From Pohlia nutans (Eukaryota > Streptophyta > Bryopsida > Bryales > Mniaceae), in the NCBI GenBank assembly GCA_022496805.1, contig CM040101.1, forward strand, positions 5,024,501 to 5,088,500: a DNA stretch of 64,000 bases, in the 5' to 3' direction. Shown in pieces: positions 24,240 through 35,187 of this stretch. Numbering within the stretch: position 1 is the first letter of the stretch; each line of letters opens with the position of its first letter. A program made the translations under genes and the position numbers. The notes under the pieces are model-generated. The model was not told where the DNA came from and ran no database searches. It saw nothing but the letters and a program-made list of their open reading frames with translations.

Positions 24240-24893
24240 AGCAACTCTCTATGGAGAAGCATTGATAATATCTCTGCTCATATCACGACATCCTTTCATT
24301 CTCTCATCTGTATATTGTCACCACTACCACTTAATGTACCACACGCACCAAGGTCAAAGGACAAAGATTACTGTACCGGCGACTGAGAACACACAGATTG
24401 GTACGAGAAGATCCCATTCGAGCTTCAAGTGTCAAATCTCACCGACCTGGACCCAACCATCAAGAGATATTACGTGGGATATATTCTAGTGTCTGTTGTT
24501 CACACTGCAGACAAAGCTTGCGTTTGGAATCCTTGAACCTACACTCTTGCCAGCTTTCAAGGTCACGTGGAGCTGAAAGATCTCACAGAAAGTTTGGAAG
24601 TAGTGGAAGGAGGTGAAATTAAACCACCTCCGCCGTATACCAGAGGTGAATTTCTCCTGGCAAGAGTTTTATACTTTTGGTTAGGAGTGTGAAGTATGAA
24701 CAGATTAGTGGATCGTAGGTGATAGTTGAATCTCAAACCCTATGGATTACGCAGTTCATTTGCGTTGTATGTACTACTCTTTAGGTACTACTTTCCTATT
24801 GGTTGAATTGGAATCACTTACTGCATTAATTCTGGAATTGGAATCGAGTCAAGCAGCCGATTGACTGCTGTGGAGTTCTGTGAACACAGCATA
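24240..24893 (+). other. 3' flank of the polymerase gene
   Basis: Non-coding sequence following the stop codon, presumably the 3' untranslated region and spacer. Short open frames here have no recognisable features. No polyadenylation site could be fixed. Confidence 0.45.
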
Positions 24894-25448
24894 TTAACCC
24901 CTAAATGCCCAAAGCATACACAAAAAAGTCAAACATCACTTTCATATGGATTTTGCTCATCAATAGCTTTTGAGATAATTTTTGAAATATTTTTAATAAA
25001 TGTAAACATATGTTTCCTATTGGTCCTTAATTTTTCAAATTTTTTTACTGCGTTATAAATTTAATATGATTTTTGAAGTAAAATACACAAAGAAATTCAT
25101 ATAAATTACAAAATTGTTCCAAATAACCAAAAAAAATTGTAAAAGGGTTCAAGTTACAATGAAGAACCATACGGAAAATTCAATTTAAAAAATATTTTCT
25201 AAATGTGGAAATTTGATGATGACATATGCTTTGTAGTGTAGTTTGGATTATGATCTCTTGACATTGTGAGTGCAATAAAATACTTAATATTATGATTATT
25301 TTAGATTTACAAAGTGAAGTAGAAACTAAACTTGATAAGCTCCATTTTCTTAGTTGGACTTGAAAGCAAAAATAATCGGCTTTAAAGTTGAAATTGAATT
25401 TGACCAACCACCATCCACTATTTGGATGCTTGGGCATTTAGGGGTTAA
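24894..25448. mobile_element. piggyBac-like TTAA element, diverged 550-bp subfamily
   Basis: The ends TTAACCCCTAAATGCCCAA and TTGGGCATTTAGGGGTTAA are perfect inverted complements over 19 bases. The interior is distantly similar to 50335-50881, notably the CTTAGTTGG and AATTGAATTTGACC tracts near the right end. It is non-coding. Confidence 0.8.
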
Positions 25449-25568
25449 TACTGACGTGATATGTTTGGTTGCATTGTTTCCGTTGGTTGGATTCAGTATT
25501 GCGTGAATCTTAGAGATCGGAATTCGTTGTCTCTCTGAGCGCTGTGTGCCAGTGACATTGAAGATTCA

Positions 25569-25811
25569 ATGCTGGCGGGGATTGTAAGTTATAATCGGTT
25601 TTTATATTAATCCAGCAACGGCGAGTTTTCATGAAAAAGTTGTTGTACCGTAGTACTGCAGGTTGGGACCAAGTCCGCCGGCTTCGGAGAGCTCATAATT
25701 GCCACGGATAAGCGCACATGGATCGAGTGGTTCACTAAGATCGCGCTGCCTGCAGCGGCGGTAATTCTGTTACGATTACGTTGCAACAACAATAATCAGT
25801 TAAGAAGTTAA
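25569..25811 (+). CDS. Candidate two-exon small protein, 54 aa
   Basis: Exon 25569-25583 (ATG to a GTAAGT donor) joined to 25662-25811 (after a CAG acceptor) gives 54 residues ending LRLRCNNNNQLRS. The conceptual product has a plausible membrane-like segment, IALPAAAVILL, about two thirds along. The coding part is GC-richer than its surroundings and the donor matches the plant consensus. I do not recognise the family. It could be a chance frame or the leader of another transcript. Confidence 0.3.
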
Positions 25812-26298
25812 GAGACAATGACAGTAACTCAACTCATGTTTTATTAAGGGAGATTCAACCTGGATAGCACGAATGGACAGGCCCAATGGATGGACGAAAG
25901 ACGAAAGACCACCAGCATTGAAGAGGCCACCATGCCATGCGCGTGTACTGGCAGGCAATTCGCTAACTGAAAACTGGGTTCGAATTCTGCGCATTCAGTT
26001 TAAACTTCAACTCGCTAATCATCAGGTGAATCAATGTACACTTGCTTCATTTCGAAAATAAACTGTCAATTTGTTTTATCAAACGAAAAAAGAAAAATAA
26101 TATTAAAAAAGAAAAAGAAAAAGTTCTTACTGTGATTTTAGGAATGGCAAACCAAGCTCTCCTCGTCTCTCATTCCTCTTTTCGCATTGAGCGAGTTCTT
26201 CTTGGACATGGCCTTGCAATTGCTGGAACGTCCGTAGACTCGCAAGTGTTCTTCATTTTCTGGAGGGAGGTTCAGATTTTCCGTGGAAGTGAGTGGAA
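25812..26298 (+). promoter_or_regulatory. Spacer and likely promoter/5' leader of the At4g15545 homologue
   Basis: This region separates the small candidate from the next start codon. It includes an A-rich run at 26080-26125. No TATA box or leader intron can be assigned with confidence. Confidence 0.35.
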
Positions 26299-29200
26299 AT
26301 GGGCAACGGAGGTGGAGAATTGGAGTTGTCGCAGGAACTGATGGCGCTGTTGCCTTCGGATCCGTCTTTGCAGTTGGATATGGCGCGTCGTATCACGGCC
26401 CGTGCGGTGGCGTCTCGGATGTCGAAGCTGGAAACGGAGACGGGGAGGCTGCGGCAGAAACTGGCGGAGAAGGAACACGTGCTGCTCAGCTTGCAGGAGC
26501 GCATGGTCCAAGCCCAAATTACTTTACAAGAAACGAATGCCAAGATCTTACTGTCCATGGACGAGCAGGTAACCAACTAGGCAGCCCCTGCGTGTCAGTA
26601 CTTGGCCAACTGGTACAGTATTTCGTCACCTCTAATTCACGTGTGTGGGAATAGGAAGCAATTGCAATGAGACGTGGGGTTTATTTAGTCAGGAATATAT
26701 GAATTGCCTCAAGATTGTTATCCTTACCTCCACTTAAGTGCTTTCGACTTAACCCAGTTTGCAAGATGATGAGTCTGTGGTGCGGTCATACCGAGGCTAC
26801 TACATCAGAACTCTAAAGTTAAGCGCCTCCGGCATCGGTATGGTACCGAGATGGGTGACATTCCTGGGAAGTAAGATTCGTTTTATAGAGTCCATTGCCG
26901 TTGTTTGTAGTGTATACAACCAGAAATTTCGATTGCTGCTTCAATGTTTAGTGCTTTCGACTTAACTCATTTTGTAATACTTTCTGTCAGTGATACGGTC
27001 ATACCGAGGCTACTACACTTGATCCCATCAGAATTCTGAAGTTAAGCGCCTCCGGCATCGGTATAGTACTGGGATGGGTGATCTCTCTGGTACTGGAATC
27101 TACCAGGAGCAGACGCTTTTATTTTACCCCTGGTCTTCAGAATTGTTGTTGTTCTGCTTTAATGAAGCATTGTGTGGTCTGCAACAACCAGAAGTTTGGA
27201 TCGCAGCTTCAATCTTCAGTGAAGTACGGAGTCCATTCCCGTGGTTTGTAGTATAGTCTTCTCCAACCAGAAATTTCGAATGCTGCTTCAATCTTTAGTG
27301 AGGAAAGATTGATTGTATATAGAGTCCACTCTGGTGGCTGTTTGAGTGATTTTCGTTATTAGAATGGGTTTTTTTGGGGTGTCTTTTTCCCATTTTTAGA
27401 GGATTCCAATGCACCGAAATAGGTATGAATAAGTTATGAATTGTTGGAGTTTGAAGTGGTAGGGTCGTAATCACAAGCCTAGACTACCCTTGAAACATGA
27501 GTATTCCATCTCATGGAAACATCTTTAATTGATAGAACCTTGAACTTGATCTCATCACCTGCTTGGATGACACTTGCATTGTAAATGGTTGACTTTTCAA
27601 CTGACGGGAAAGAGGTTCCTTACCTTACGATGAGGAGACGAGGTTCAAACTCATGGATTCATCTTGAGCTTGATTGATTTGCTGTTTCTTGACAGGCGAA
27701 GCTGCTCAATGAGAAGAATGCCCTTACAGTTCAAGTGAAAAGGTTGTTTCGGGATGTTGCAAAGGTTGGTGATCTATCCAGAGTATGCGATGGAGCTGGA
27801 CTCTAATTTTCCATGCTTAATTAGGTCTTGCTCAGTAGTGATTTCCTATTGATTTTCTTAGGGCATAGCTGGACGACACATATCGTGATTGGTAATTTAG
27901 CCAATTTGTTTTGCAGCTGGAGACATTCAAACGGACACTCATGCAGTCTCTTCAGGAAGAGGATGATAGACCCGGCGTACGTTTTCATTTCTATTCTGAA
28001 ACCATTCCGATGATTTTGATAAGAAGTTAGCAACTTGTGATCAAGCCTGAGTTAGACCAGTGGAAATTTCACATGCATCTAATGTCTAAGAACTACTGGA
28101 AACCTCCAATGACTCTCAGGGTGATGGTGGAGGACTTCCCCCAAATTCGGCGATATGGAAGGCATCACGTAAGCTGCAATCAACTTAGTTTGTTCATCAA
28201 TTGTATTCTATAATTTGAATTCTTCAGTCCATTTGCAAAATTACCAAAATCGTCTTTCCTAATGTTTGGACCCTTGATGAACTTTCTCATTATGCATGTA
28301 GTCAGCAACTCTTTGGCAGGAGCAACTGCTCTGACTTCGTAGAAGTGATGGTGCACACTTCAGTGTGGGTGACAAACATGTCTTTTTCTTTGAAATTATA
28401 TTCAGTATGAATGGAAACCTACATCACTTGCTATAAGATAAAAGAAAATCCTTCGAAGTACTAAAGTGATCTAATGGCATATATCTCTACAGAGGCTGCG
28501 GAGTCAGCTGAGGATGATGTTATTGTTGTGAAATCAGGTGATGGCTTTTTCCTACTGTTTACCGTTTTGAGTCCATTCTGCTGAGCTTATTGCCTGCTAG
28601 AGTAGTTGAAATAGAAGTGACTGACACATTTTTGTCTTTAATCAAATCTTACTAGATTATTTCTTTGACGTGCATAACATTTTTTATATTGTGACTACAG
28701 CCTATGTTACTTCCCTCTGATAATGTATTCTCCTCTAAACGGTTTAAAAAATTTATGCTGGGAGGACAGTTACAGTGGCAAAGCCAAAGAGTGGACGAAC
28801 TACGCCAAAGATTTTAAGTGCCAGAACTTCCGCAAGAGGAACACCGGCATCCTTGACTCCACGACTTACTCCAACTGGGTCACCGACACCGCAGTCCAAG
28901 AAGGGGTCACCGTTGCCTTCAAATTTTGTGCATGATTCTCAGCACATTCAGATTCCAACGTCGTTGCCAACTAGCCGTGCTGGCAGCCGGTCGAGTTCTC
29001 CAAGTCGTGGCTCTGGGCAATGTAAAGAAGCTTTCATCACTCCCCTTTCCTAGTCATTTGAACCAAGGAAATCTTCACAGTTTTAAAATGACAAATTCAA
29101 TTGATCATATTGTGAAAAATCAATAATTCAGATGGGACCAAATTTTATATCACTAGAACTAGAGAAGATCATTGCATGGTGTTTGTCAAAAAAGAAAGAA

Positions 29201-30710
29201 ATTCGAACAAGAGGAAGTCCAAATATGACCTACTCAAAACTGTTAAAAAAAACAGCAGCGTGACCATTCTAGTTACCGTGGAAGCTTAGGGGTTAACAAA
29301 GAACCTGAAGAAATTATATTATACTTTTGAGAGTGATTGTTTTCATGCTTTAGTGTATTTGAAGCTGATCAAACTCCCAGCTTCATCACGGGTTAATTCA
29401 CGTCTGTCCACTTCATTGAGAAAGGCTATTATTATGAGAGTGCAGAGTATTATGGTTACTGTTCTATGCAGATAGATAGAAACTCCGGTCCTCTTTTGAG
29501 GCCGGCGTGAATAAAGTGTTTGTTCGTAATGTTAATGACCCAGTGTCCACCGTACAAAGGGCCATTGGAACAAAACTACTCTCCCCTGCCGAGGATACAC
29601 TTTAGTGACTAGGTAACCAGTAAAAGAAACCATAAACTATTGGTTGGTTAAGTGTTTGAGTATAGGTAGGATTTGGCGTGTTTGTAGTTCTATGCAACTA
29701 ATTCCTCGTGTTCAATGTTTTGTGGCAGCACGCGCATCCCGATTGGATGGCAAGGAGTTTTTCCGTCAAGCTAGGTGGGTTTTGCATATATCCCTTTTTA
29801 CTATTCGTGTCTCTAGCTTCTTAGTGTTGTGTTTGCTGCGCATGTTAATCTTGCACCAAGTAGCACCAATTAGCTAACTATAATTATTTTACTAATGCCC
29901 AAGTTATGTCAGCAACTTGGTGCTAACTAACTTGCAATGGATTTCCATTCGTTTCCATTGGTTAATTCCCTGATTTGGACAAATAAACTAACTGCGTCTA
30001 CATCAGTGGTTTAAAGTGACAAAAAATGAACATAAAGAAGTGACACTTACATGGCTCCTATGTGACATGCTAAACATACTTGAGATAACAAAATTCCAAG
30101 CTACTTATTTGAGGTAGATTGGACACTTGTTACGTCAAATGTGTCATAAATGCAATAGATTATTTTAAGCTTGGTGATTCGACCTGTGCTATTGAATCGT
30201 TATTTCACCAGTCTTTTTGCTCGGAGCGTGGGCACATTTAACGAACTACTGGGTTGAATTCGAGTGCAGGAGTCGATTAACGTACGATCAATTTAGCTCA
30301 TTTTTAGCCAACATCAAGGAGCTCAATGCACACCGTCAGACACGAGAGGTAATTTGCTCTAAGCAGGTCTCAATCTTGAGTACGTGGTTGTTTGCAAATG
30401 TTAAAATGCATTGCAAAGATTTATAATCTTCTAGACCTCAATTTTCTTTTCTTTTCTTACCATTTCAGTATTCAAGCGTGAAACTCCTGCATTATCGGTG
30501 GCTTACATGTAGACTATTTGTGGCGTTTACAAAGTCATTGGACATGAAGTAGGTACTTTGTGGTTTTCATATACCCATCAGACCAACATTCATTTATAAT
30601 TTTACGTCCTGCAGGAGACTCTAGGCAAAGCGGTGGAAATCTTTGGTCCAGAAAACCAGGACCTGTATAGCACTTTTGAAGGCATTTTAAGTCGGCATCT
30701 TCCTTCTTAG
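26299..30710 (+). CDS. Homologue of Arabidopsis At4g15545 (coiled-coil protein), 9 exons, 321 aa
   Basis: Exons: 26299-26568, 27696-27764, 27917-27976, 28120-28168, 28493-28537, 28770-29021, 29729-29774, 30270-30348, 30615-30710; GT-AG throughout, 966 nt in frame. The N-terminus ELMALLPSDPSLQLDMARRI and the following Glu/Lys/Leu heptads (residues 30-115, including VKRLFRDVAK and LETFKRTLMQSLQEE) form the family's coiled coil. A Ser/Thr/Pro-rich linker (about 150-250, with TPRLTPTGSPTPQSKKGSP) follows. The C-terminal block reads RLDGKEFFRQAR, then RLTYDQFSSFLANIKELNAH, then EIFGPENQDLY, all diagnostic of this family. The molecular role is not established to my knowledge. No signal peptide or membrane span is visible. 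Intron 1 carries 5S rRNA-like sequences, and intron 6 carries a TTAA element and a retroposon tail. Identity is strong because every conserved block appears in order. Confidence 0.9.
26778..26873 (+). pseudogene. Degenerate 5S rRNA-like sequence, copy 1
   Basis: The stretch from GTGCGGTCATACCG through AGTTAAGCG and GATGGGTGACATTCCTGGGA follows plant 5S rRNA order, including the internal promoter region. About a dozen bases around GATCCC are missing. It lies in intron 1, same strand as the gene. The deletion makes a functional 5S product unlikely. Confidence 0.75.
26990..27107 (+). pseudogene. Degenerate 5S rRNA-like sequence, copy 2
   Basis: This copy is close to full length, about 118 nt. 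It runs from GATACGGTCATACCG through GATCCCATCAGAATTCTGAA and GTTAAGCG to GTACTGGGATGGGTGA. The middle loop region (CCTCCGGCATCGG) departs from the plant consensus and matches copy 1, so both derive from one already altered unit. Copy spacing is about 210 bp, with shared spacer sequence GTGCTTTCGACTTAAC before each. Confidence 0.75.
29057..29296. mobile_element. piggyBac-like TTAA element, 240-bp subfamily, in intron 6
   Basis: The right end reads GCTTAGGGGTTAA; the left end is decayed (CCAAGGAAATC). The interior matches 36014-36256 over most of its length, including a GATGGGACCAAATTTTATAT tract. Confidence 0.65.
29471..29585 (-). repeat. Retroposon-like 3' tail repeat, copy 1
   Basis: Read on the minus strand, a conserved body (ACACTTTATTCACGCCGGCC, then a GGACCGGAGTTTCTATC end) terminates in a TATC microsatellite. 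The same body recurs at 32083, 34571 and 36741 with different simple-repeat tails, as expected for SINE or LINE 3' ends. No open frame is present. Confidence 0.55.
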
Positions 30711-31021
30711 GAGCCTGATTCTCTCGTTCTTCAGCAAATTCTAGGTTTGCACCTTCTCTTCCGCTTGTGAAATGGAGTCTGGAGCGAACCCTTCGAGCAG
30801 ACCCTACTAACTAACTAGAGGACATAACTTTACATGTATGTAATTATCTGAGGCTCCTTGTAATATTTTTTTCAGGCCCTTGGGCTGCTGATAAATATTG
30901 GTAATATAATCACAATAAAATTAGATTATTTTATTGCCGTAGGGGAGCCTTGAACATCATTGTTTGTAATTCCCTAGATTCCTCAAAACACATGCTTGTT
31001 GGTTCTCCTGTTCTCACCATA
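30711..31021 (+). other. 3' flank of the At4g15545 homologue
   Basis: Non-coding sequence after the stop codon; an AATAAA-like ACAATAAAATTAG at about 30912 may serve in polyadenylation. Nothing else is recognised. Confidence 0.4.
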
Positions 31022-31141
31022 CACTAGTAGAAAAGGTGGCGCTCCCCATGGAGATGCCCAAGCAAAATCACTGTGCATGCGTGGAATTGGGCACCACATG
31101 CCTAGGCAACTCCCTCGGCAATGCCACTTTTTCTACTAGTG
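31022..31141. mobile_element. Miniature CACTA element, 120 bp
   Basis: The ends CACTAGTAGAAAAGGTGGC and GCCACTTTTTCTACTAGTG are near-perfect inverted repeats of the CACTA (En/Spm) type. It is flanked by a 3-bp ATA duplication at 31019-31021 and 31142-31144, the target-site size of this superfamily. It is non-coding. Confidence 0.8.
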
Positions 31142-31267
31142 ATAGATTGTGTAAAGTTTGGAGGGTGCAACGCACACCACTAACACCAAACATGGTGCAG
31201 AGTGTGGTCGTAAGAGTAGCCATCAAAAATACTATGCAAACTAGGCCAGGGTGTTGACTAGCTGATA

Positions 31268-31702
31268 GAGAAATTCGCAAAGTAGCAAAATCACTGGATT
31301 TTGATACTGTGTCAGTAAAAAACCCTGGACGAATTGTAATAACAAAAAGTTGTGTCGGATTCTAAAAAAATAAAAACAATATGAGATTTAAAAACGGAAA
31401 GTAAAGTTGGGTGGTTGAGTTTCATGGCCCTTTTGAAGTGCGTTGCGGGGATGGCGCTGTTTATCCTGCCCTACCAACCTACAATGGTGTATTAAGGATT
31501 ATAAAACCCCATGCATTCAATAAGTCAATAAGTAGATCTGACAACTCCAACTAGCTCCGAATGTTGGCCAACACCATTCCTAGCTAGACAGCCTCTTGCT
31601 CACCTTGAATCTTGTTTTAGATCAATCTTTTTGTTTTTCTATCAAACTCGAGATGGAGGACAAAAAGGAGGCCCACTCAACCTGCTACTTTGCGAATTTC
31701 TC
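31268..31702. mobile_element. MITE with a 20-bp perfect TIR and TA flanks
   Basis: The ends GAGAAATTCGCAAAGTAGCA and TGCTACTTTGCGAATTTCTC are perfect complements, with TA on each outer side. The size of 435 bp and the lack of coding sequence fit a mariner-type MITE, although the superfamily is inferred from the TA alone. Confidence 0.75.
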
Positions 31703-33320
31703 TAATGAATGCAAGCAATCCAATCTGCAAGACCCATATGTATATGCTCATCCATAAAATTATCTGATTTTTTCTTTACCCAACTACATTCCAAAGGTGT
31801 GTGAAAAACATAAAAAATAAAATGGCTGCTCAGAATGATGAGTACTAGATCTTCGCCTACTTTCGGAAGTGCAGCTACCATGGTATGATATGATACTTGT
31901 TTGTCCATTTCATCATTCATTGAAAATATATTGGCAGTCGAGAAGCTCCAGAATCATGCCAGTGTATTTCGAGTGACGCTTACGGGGCACAACTTCACTT
32001 ACAAGAGTGAAAGTAAGGTGGAGCATAAGTCATGGCATGCAATCGAAATTGACGTATGGGAAGTGCACTTTTTTTATTTTTATAGATAGATAGAAACTCT
32101 GGCCTCTTTCAAGACCGGTGTAACTAAAGTGCCTATTTGTAATGTTAATGACCCAGTTTTATTTTATACATAGGATAAGGTACTCCATGGATTGGCTTAT
32201 TCTACACATTTTTTGGTGTTCAACGTGTTGTACATAGTTGAAAGTAGTACTCCTTTGCATGAGATTGAAATACAGTGACAATTTTATTTTATTTAAGACT
32301 AAAAAGTAGGGAGCCAAATGTCGAATTCTAAAAGGAACAATCATAAACAAATAAACAGACAAAATTAATTAATTAATTAAATAAAATGATGGTAGACCAT
32401 AGATTTAGTCTCTTCCATTTTATTATTAAGTTGAGGTTCACAATCATCAACACTTGTGGTATTAAGCCTTGTGAAGCTAATGGAAAAATTGGAGGAAAGA
32501 AAAAACAAATGTTGGATAATAGGTCAGCCACCTTGTACAATTTTCTCATAGAACAATGCTAGGAAATAGAGGAGTTGAAAGAGACTTTTGCCAAGAAATA
32601 AGAGGATTACTATGGAATAGAACTGCAATTGTGTATAACATTGATTTTCATTCTCTTTACCTTTGCCTAATCTTATAAGATTCTAAAGAAATGTTGACTA
32701 TACGATCTATTTCATTTTAGTTGCACTATGTTTAATTTTTCGTGGTGATTACAAATGCATACCAATGCTTTCAATTTTGAACTCAAGATATGAAAGAATT
32801 TTTACTGAAAAAAGATGTCAGAGAATTGAAGCATCTTAGATATCCTTCTTCTGTTTTGCCTTAGAGGTTTAGTCTAAGTAAGGTGTTTGCATTATTATTT
32901 CAATCATTTTATACTTTCTATACTACAAAAGTTAGGAGGGTTAGTAAGAGCGTTATACCATTATATGCATGTTTTTATTTATTTATTTCATCGCCATATT
33001 TAAAATGTCCAAAAATACCTACGTAAAAATATTGTAAAAAGACCAGGTAAAAATACAAAATGCATTGGTCTAGTAAGTTCTAAATTCAAATGTTTTGAAT
33101 TTCATCATTGATTATATGTAATTTTTCAATGTTTCATTTTTTTTATATAAAATTAAGTAGTGACAAAATCCATCGCAACATACATAACATTCTATGGGAG
33201 CCATCTTCAAGACCCATATTCTACAACATTTGACAAGAGCTACTTATAGTCCATTTATTCATTCTTTTGTCCATACCAAAAGAGACAAGCTATGCATTGG
33301 AAAGTTGAGAAGCAGTTTTC
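31703..33320. other. AT-rich intergenic region with a retroposon tail
   Basis: A second copy of the retroposon-like tail (minus strand) is at about 32083-32160, next to a GATA run. An AATT run lies at about 32366-32382. No gene is supported. Confidence 0.4.
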
Positions 33321-33324
33321 ATCC

Positions 33325-33510
33325 ATGGGGTCATGAGTGATAGAAAAATTTGCTACATGAATTACTAGTGATAGAAAACTTACTACATGGATCACAAGGG
33401 ATAGAAATTATACTCCAGGATCATGGACGATAAAAAGTTTACGACATGGATCATGAATGACAGAAAGTTTCCTCCATGGGTCATAGAAAATTTATTACAC
33501 GAGTCCGGGC
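33325..33510. repeat. Degenerate tandem repeat, unit about 35 bp
   Basis: At least four diverged units of the form CATGGATCATGAGTGATAGAAAATTTACTA follow one another, with related sequence at about 33828-33860. The array lies outside any supported exon. Confidence 0.55.
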
Positions 33511-33561
33511 ATGACATAACATTCAGTAGCCTCTGTGACTACTGCCTTACCCCAACAAAAT

Positions 33562-33620
33562 GATGTGGAATATCCCACATTATTTCATCCCCAATGAAAT
33601 GATGTGGGATATTCCACATC
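33562..33620. repeat. Compact hairpin, 27-bp arms
   Basis: Arms 33562-33588 and 33594-33620 are complementary with one mismatch, with a five-base loop. Each arm is itself half palindromic around TGGGATATTCCACA. Outside it, the tracts near 33512-33530 and 33810-33826 also pair (GGCTACTGAATGTTA), suggesting a larger foldback. Confidence 0.65.
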
Positions 33621-34279
33621 ACATCAGTAGCTATGGGGACATGTGACATTAAGCAAGAGCAATCAACCATGATGAATAGTAATCAAAAGCACTCAATCAC
33701 AATTCAACAGTGTTTTGTAATTGTTTATTTGATTCAATAGTCCATTCAATTACAAATCACTAGTCACTCCATATATAAAGGCGGATGAAACCAAAAGGCA
33801 CCCTCTTGGAAGGCTACTGAATGTTACGGAGTCATGAATGATAGGAGATTTCCTCATTAAGGTAGTAAAGTATGAAGTGTAGTAGAATATTATGTACAGC
33901 AATGATATTATCTCTCGGGGGGTGCACTCTTTTATGTGTCTGAGGAATCACGTGAGTGCATAAGAGGGGGATTAACCCCGCTAAAGGGTTGATAGGGATA
34001 GAAGATACGTTGGCGTATATTTAACATTTGTTGTAAATAGAAAGTTCCAAATTGAGACCCCAATAGCTCATTAAAATCATGTCGACGTGAATTTTAACTT
34101 CACTTTTGATCTTAAACCCATAGGAGGTGTGAAACCATGCCAAATACAATGGAATATTGGTGTATAGTATTGGTTGGCTCTTTGTATCTTTAAGGGTTAA
34201 TTTGAATACTACTATACTATGTATACGTACAAAGTATATTTAGAGCTGAAAATAGGGTTCTATACATTAGACATGTATA

Positions 34280-34445
34280 CATGAACAAGCAACTGCACTA
34301 CGAGGAGCTCTAACCGGAATAGAACATGTGAAAGACGAGAATGCATTTCAGTGGAATCATGGACGGACTATATTTGCTACAGTGGTATTTAGCCCAAAAT
34401 ATGAGTGTCCCCACAATGCCTCTTTCCTATGGTTAGAGCCAACAA
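34280..34445. repeat. Short TIR repeat, copy 1 (partner 45652-45815)
   Basis: Starts near ACGAGGAGCTCTAACCG and ends near TATGGTTAGAGCC, a short inverted repeat. The interior GAATGCATTTCAGTGGAATC is shared with the copy at 45652-45815. It looks like a MITE of unknown superfamily. Confidence 0.5.
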
Positions 34446-34570
34446 ATATAAGAATATTCTAATATATTCATGGGATATTTTCTCAATATTTTTAAGGGGG
34501 TCATGAATGTACGTGATGCCAAGGTACATGATGCCAAGGTCATATCATTCTAATGTGATACATAAAGTTC

Positions 34571-34665
34571 CCTTTGTCCGGTAGACACTGACTCATTGTC
34601 ATTACGAACAGACACTTTATTTACGCCGGCCATGAAAGGAGACCGGAGTTTTTATTATTATTATT
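34571..34665 (+). repeat. Retroposon-like 3' tail repeat, copy 3
   Basis: The body TTTGTCCGGTAGACACTGA through TTTACGCCGGCC ends in GACCGGAGTT followed by a TTA microsatellite. This copy shows the direction of the tail most clearly. Related copies are at 29471, 32083 and 36741. Confidence 0.55.
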
Positions 34666-35107
34666 ATGATACATAAAGAGTGCACCCCCGGTATTATCTG
34701 CATTTGGTGACTGTATTGGAGTTGAAAATGCGGCTTGGAAATTACTGATCATATCCTCATATTTTCGGCATACAAAAAAGTAAAAGTTGAACTTTCACTC
34801 ATGATGATAGGATCATGGTGGAACTTGATTACCTAAGAAGCTGATGACTGATAAATTTTGACTTTGACAAATCCAAAGGAACGTACAAGCAGGCCTTCAG
34901 TTGCTCTTTTTCAGTATTGGATGGTTGTGAAGATGCAGCCATAAGAGAAGCCAATCACAAACACCACACATGTTTTAAACAACCAACCCGGCCTGAATCT
35001 CTGCAGGAAAGAGGAAGCAGAAAGAGCGAATGAGGCATGCCTGCGCTTCATGCAAGATAATGGTGATCCTTTCGTGCATTATTTGAGGATGAAAAATTTA
35101 GTCCCAA

Positions 35108-35110
<3 letters not shown>

Positions 35111-35173
<63 letters not shown>
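35111..35173. repeat. AT dinucleotide microsatellite
   Basis: An uninterrupted AT run of 63 bases lies immediately before the element that starts at 35188. Confidence 0.95.
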
Positions 35174-35175
<2 letters not shown>

Positions 35176-35187
35176 CTAAGCAACACT

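Larger units (their letters stand above)
33914..34691. mobile_element. Possible hAT-like element, 778 bp, 8-bp target duplication
   Basis: TATTATCT flanks both sides (33906-33913 and 34692-34699). The termini CTCGGGGGGTGCACTCTT and GAGTGCACCCCCGG are inverted apart from a small offset. An 8-bp duplication suggests the hAT superfamily. The interior contains other repeats (34191-34200 TTAA terminus, 34280-34445, 34571-34665) and no transposase. Confidence 0.5.

Noticed and set aside
25920..25995. tRNA-like GGTTCGAATTC T-loop motif
   Set aside because: No matching acceptor stem, D arm or anticodon arm could be placed upstream.
26990..27107. Functional 5S rRNA gene
   Set aside because: The loop region departs from the plant consensus in the same way in both copies, and the pair sits alone in an intron instead of a long array.
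33300..33520. CRISPR-like array
   Set aside because: The repeat units are degenerate and adjoining without unique spacers of constant length, in a plant nuclear context.
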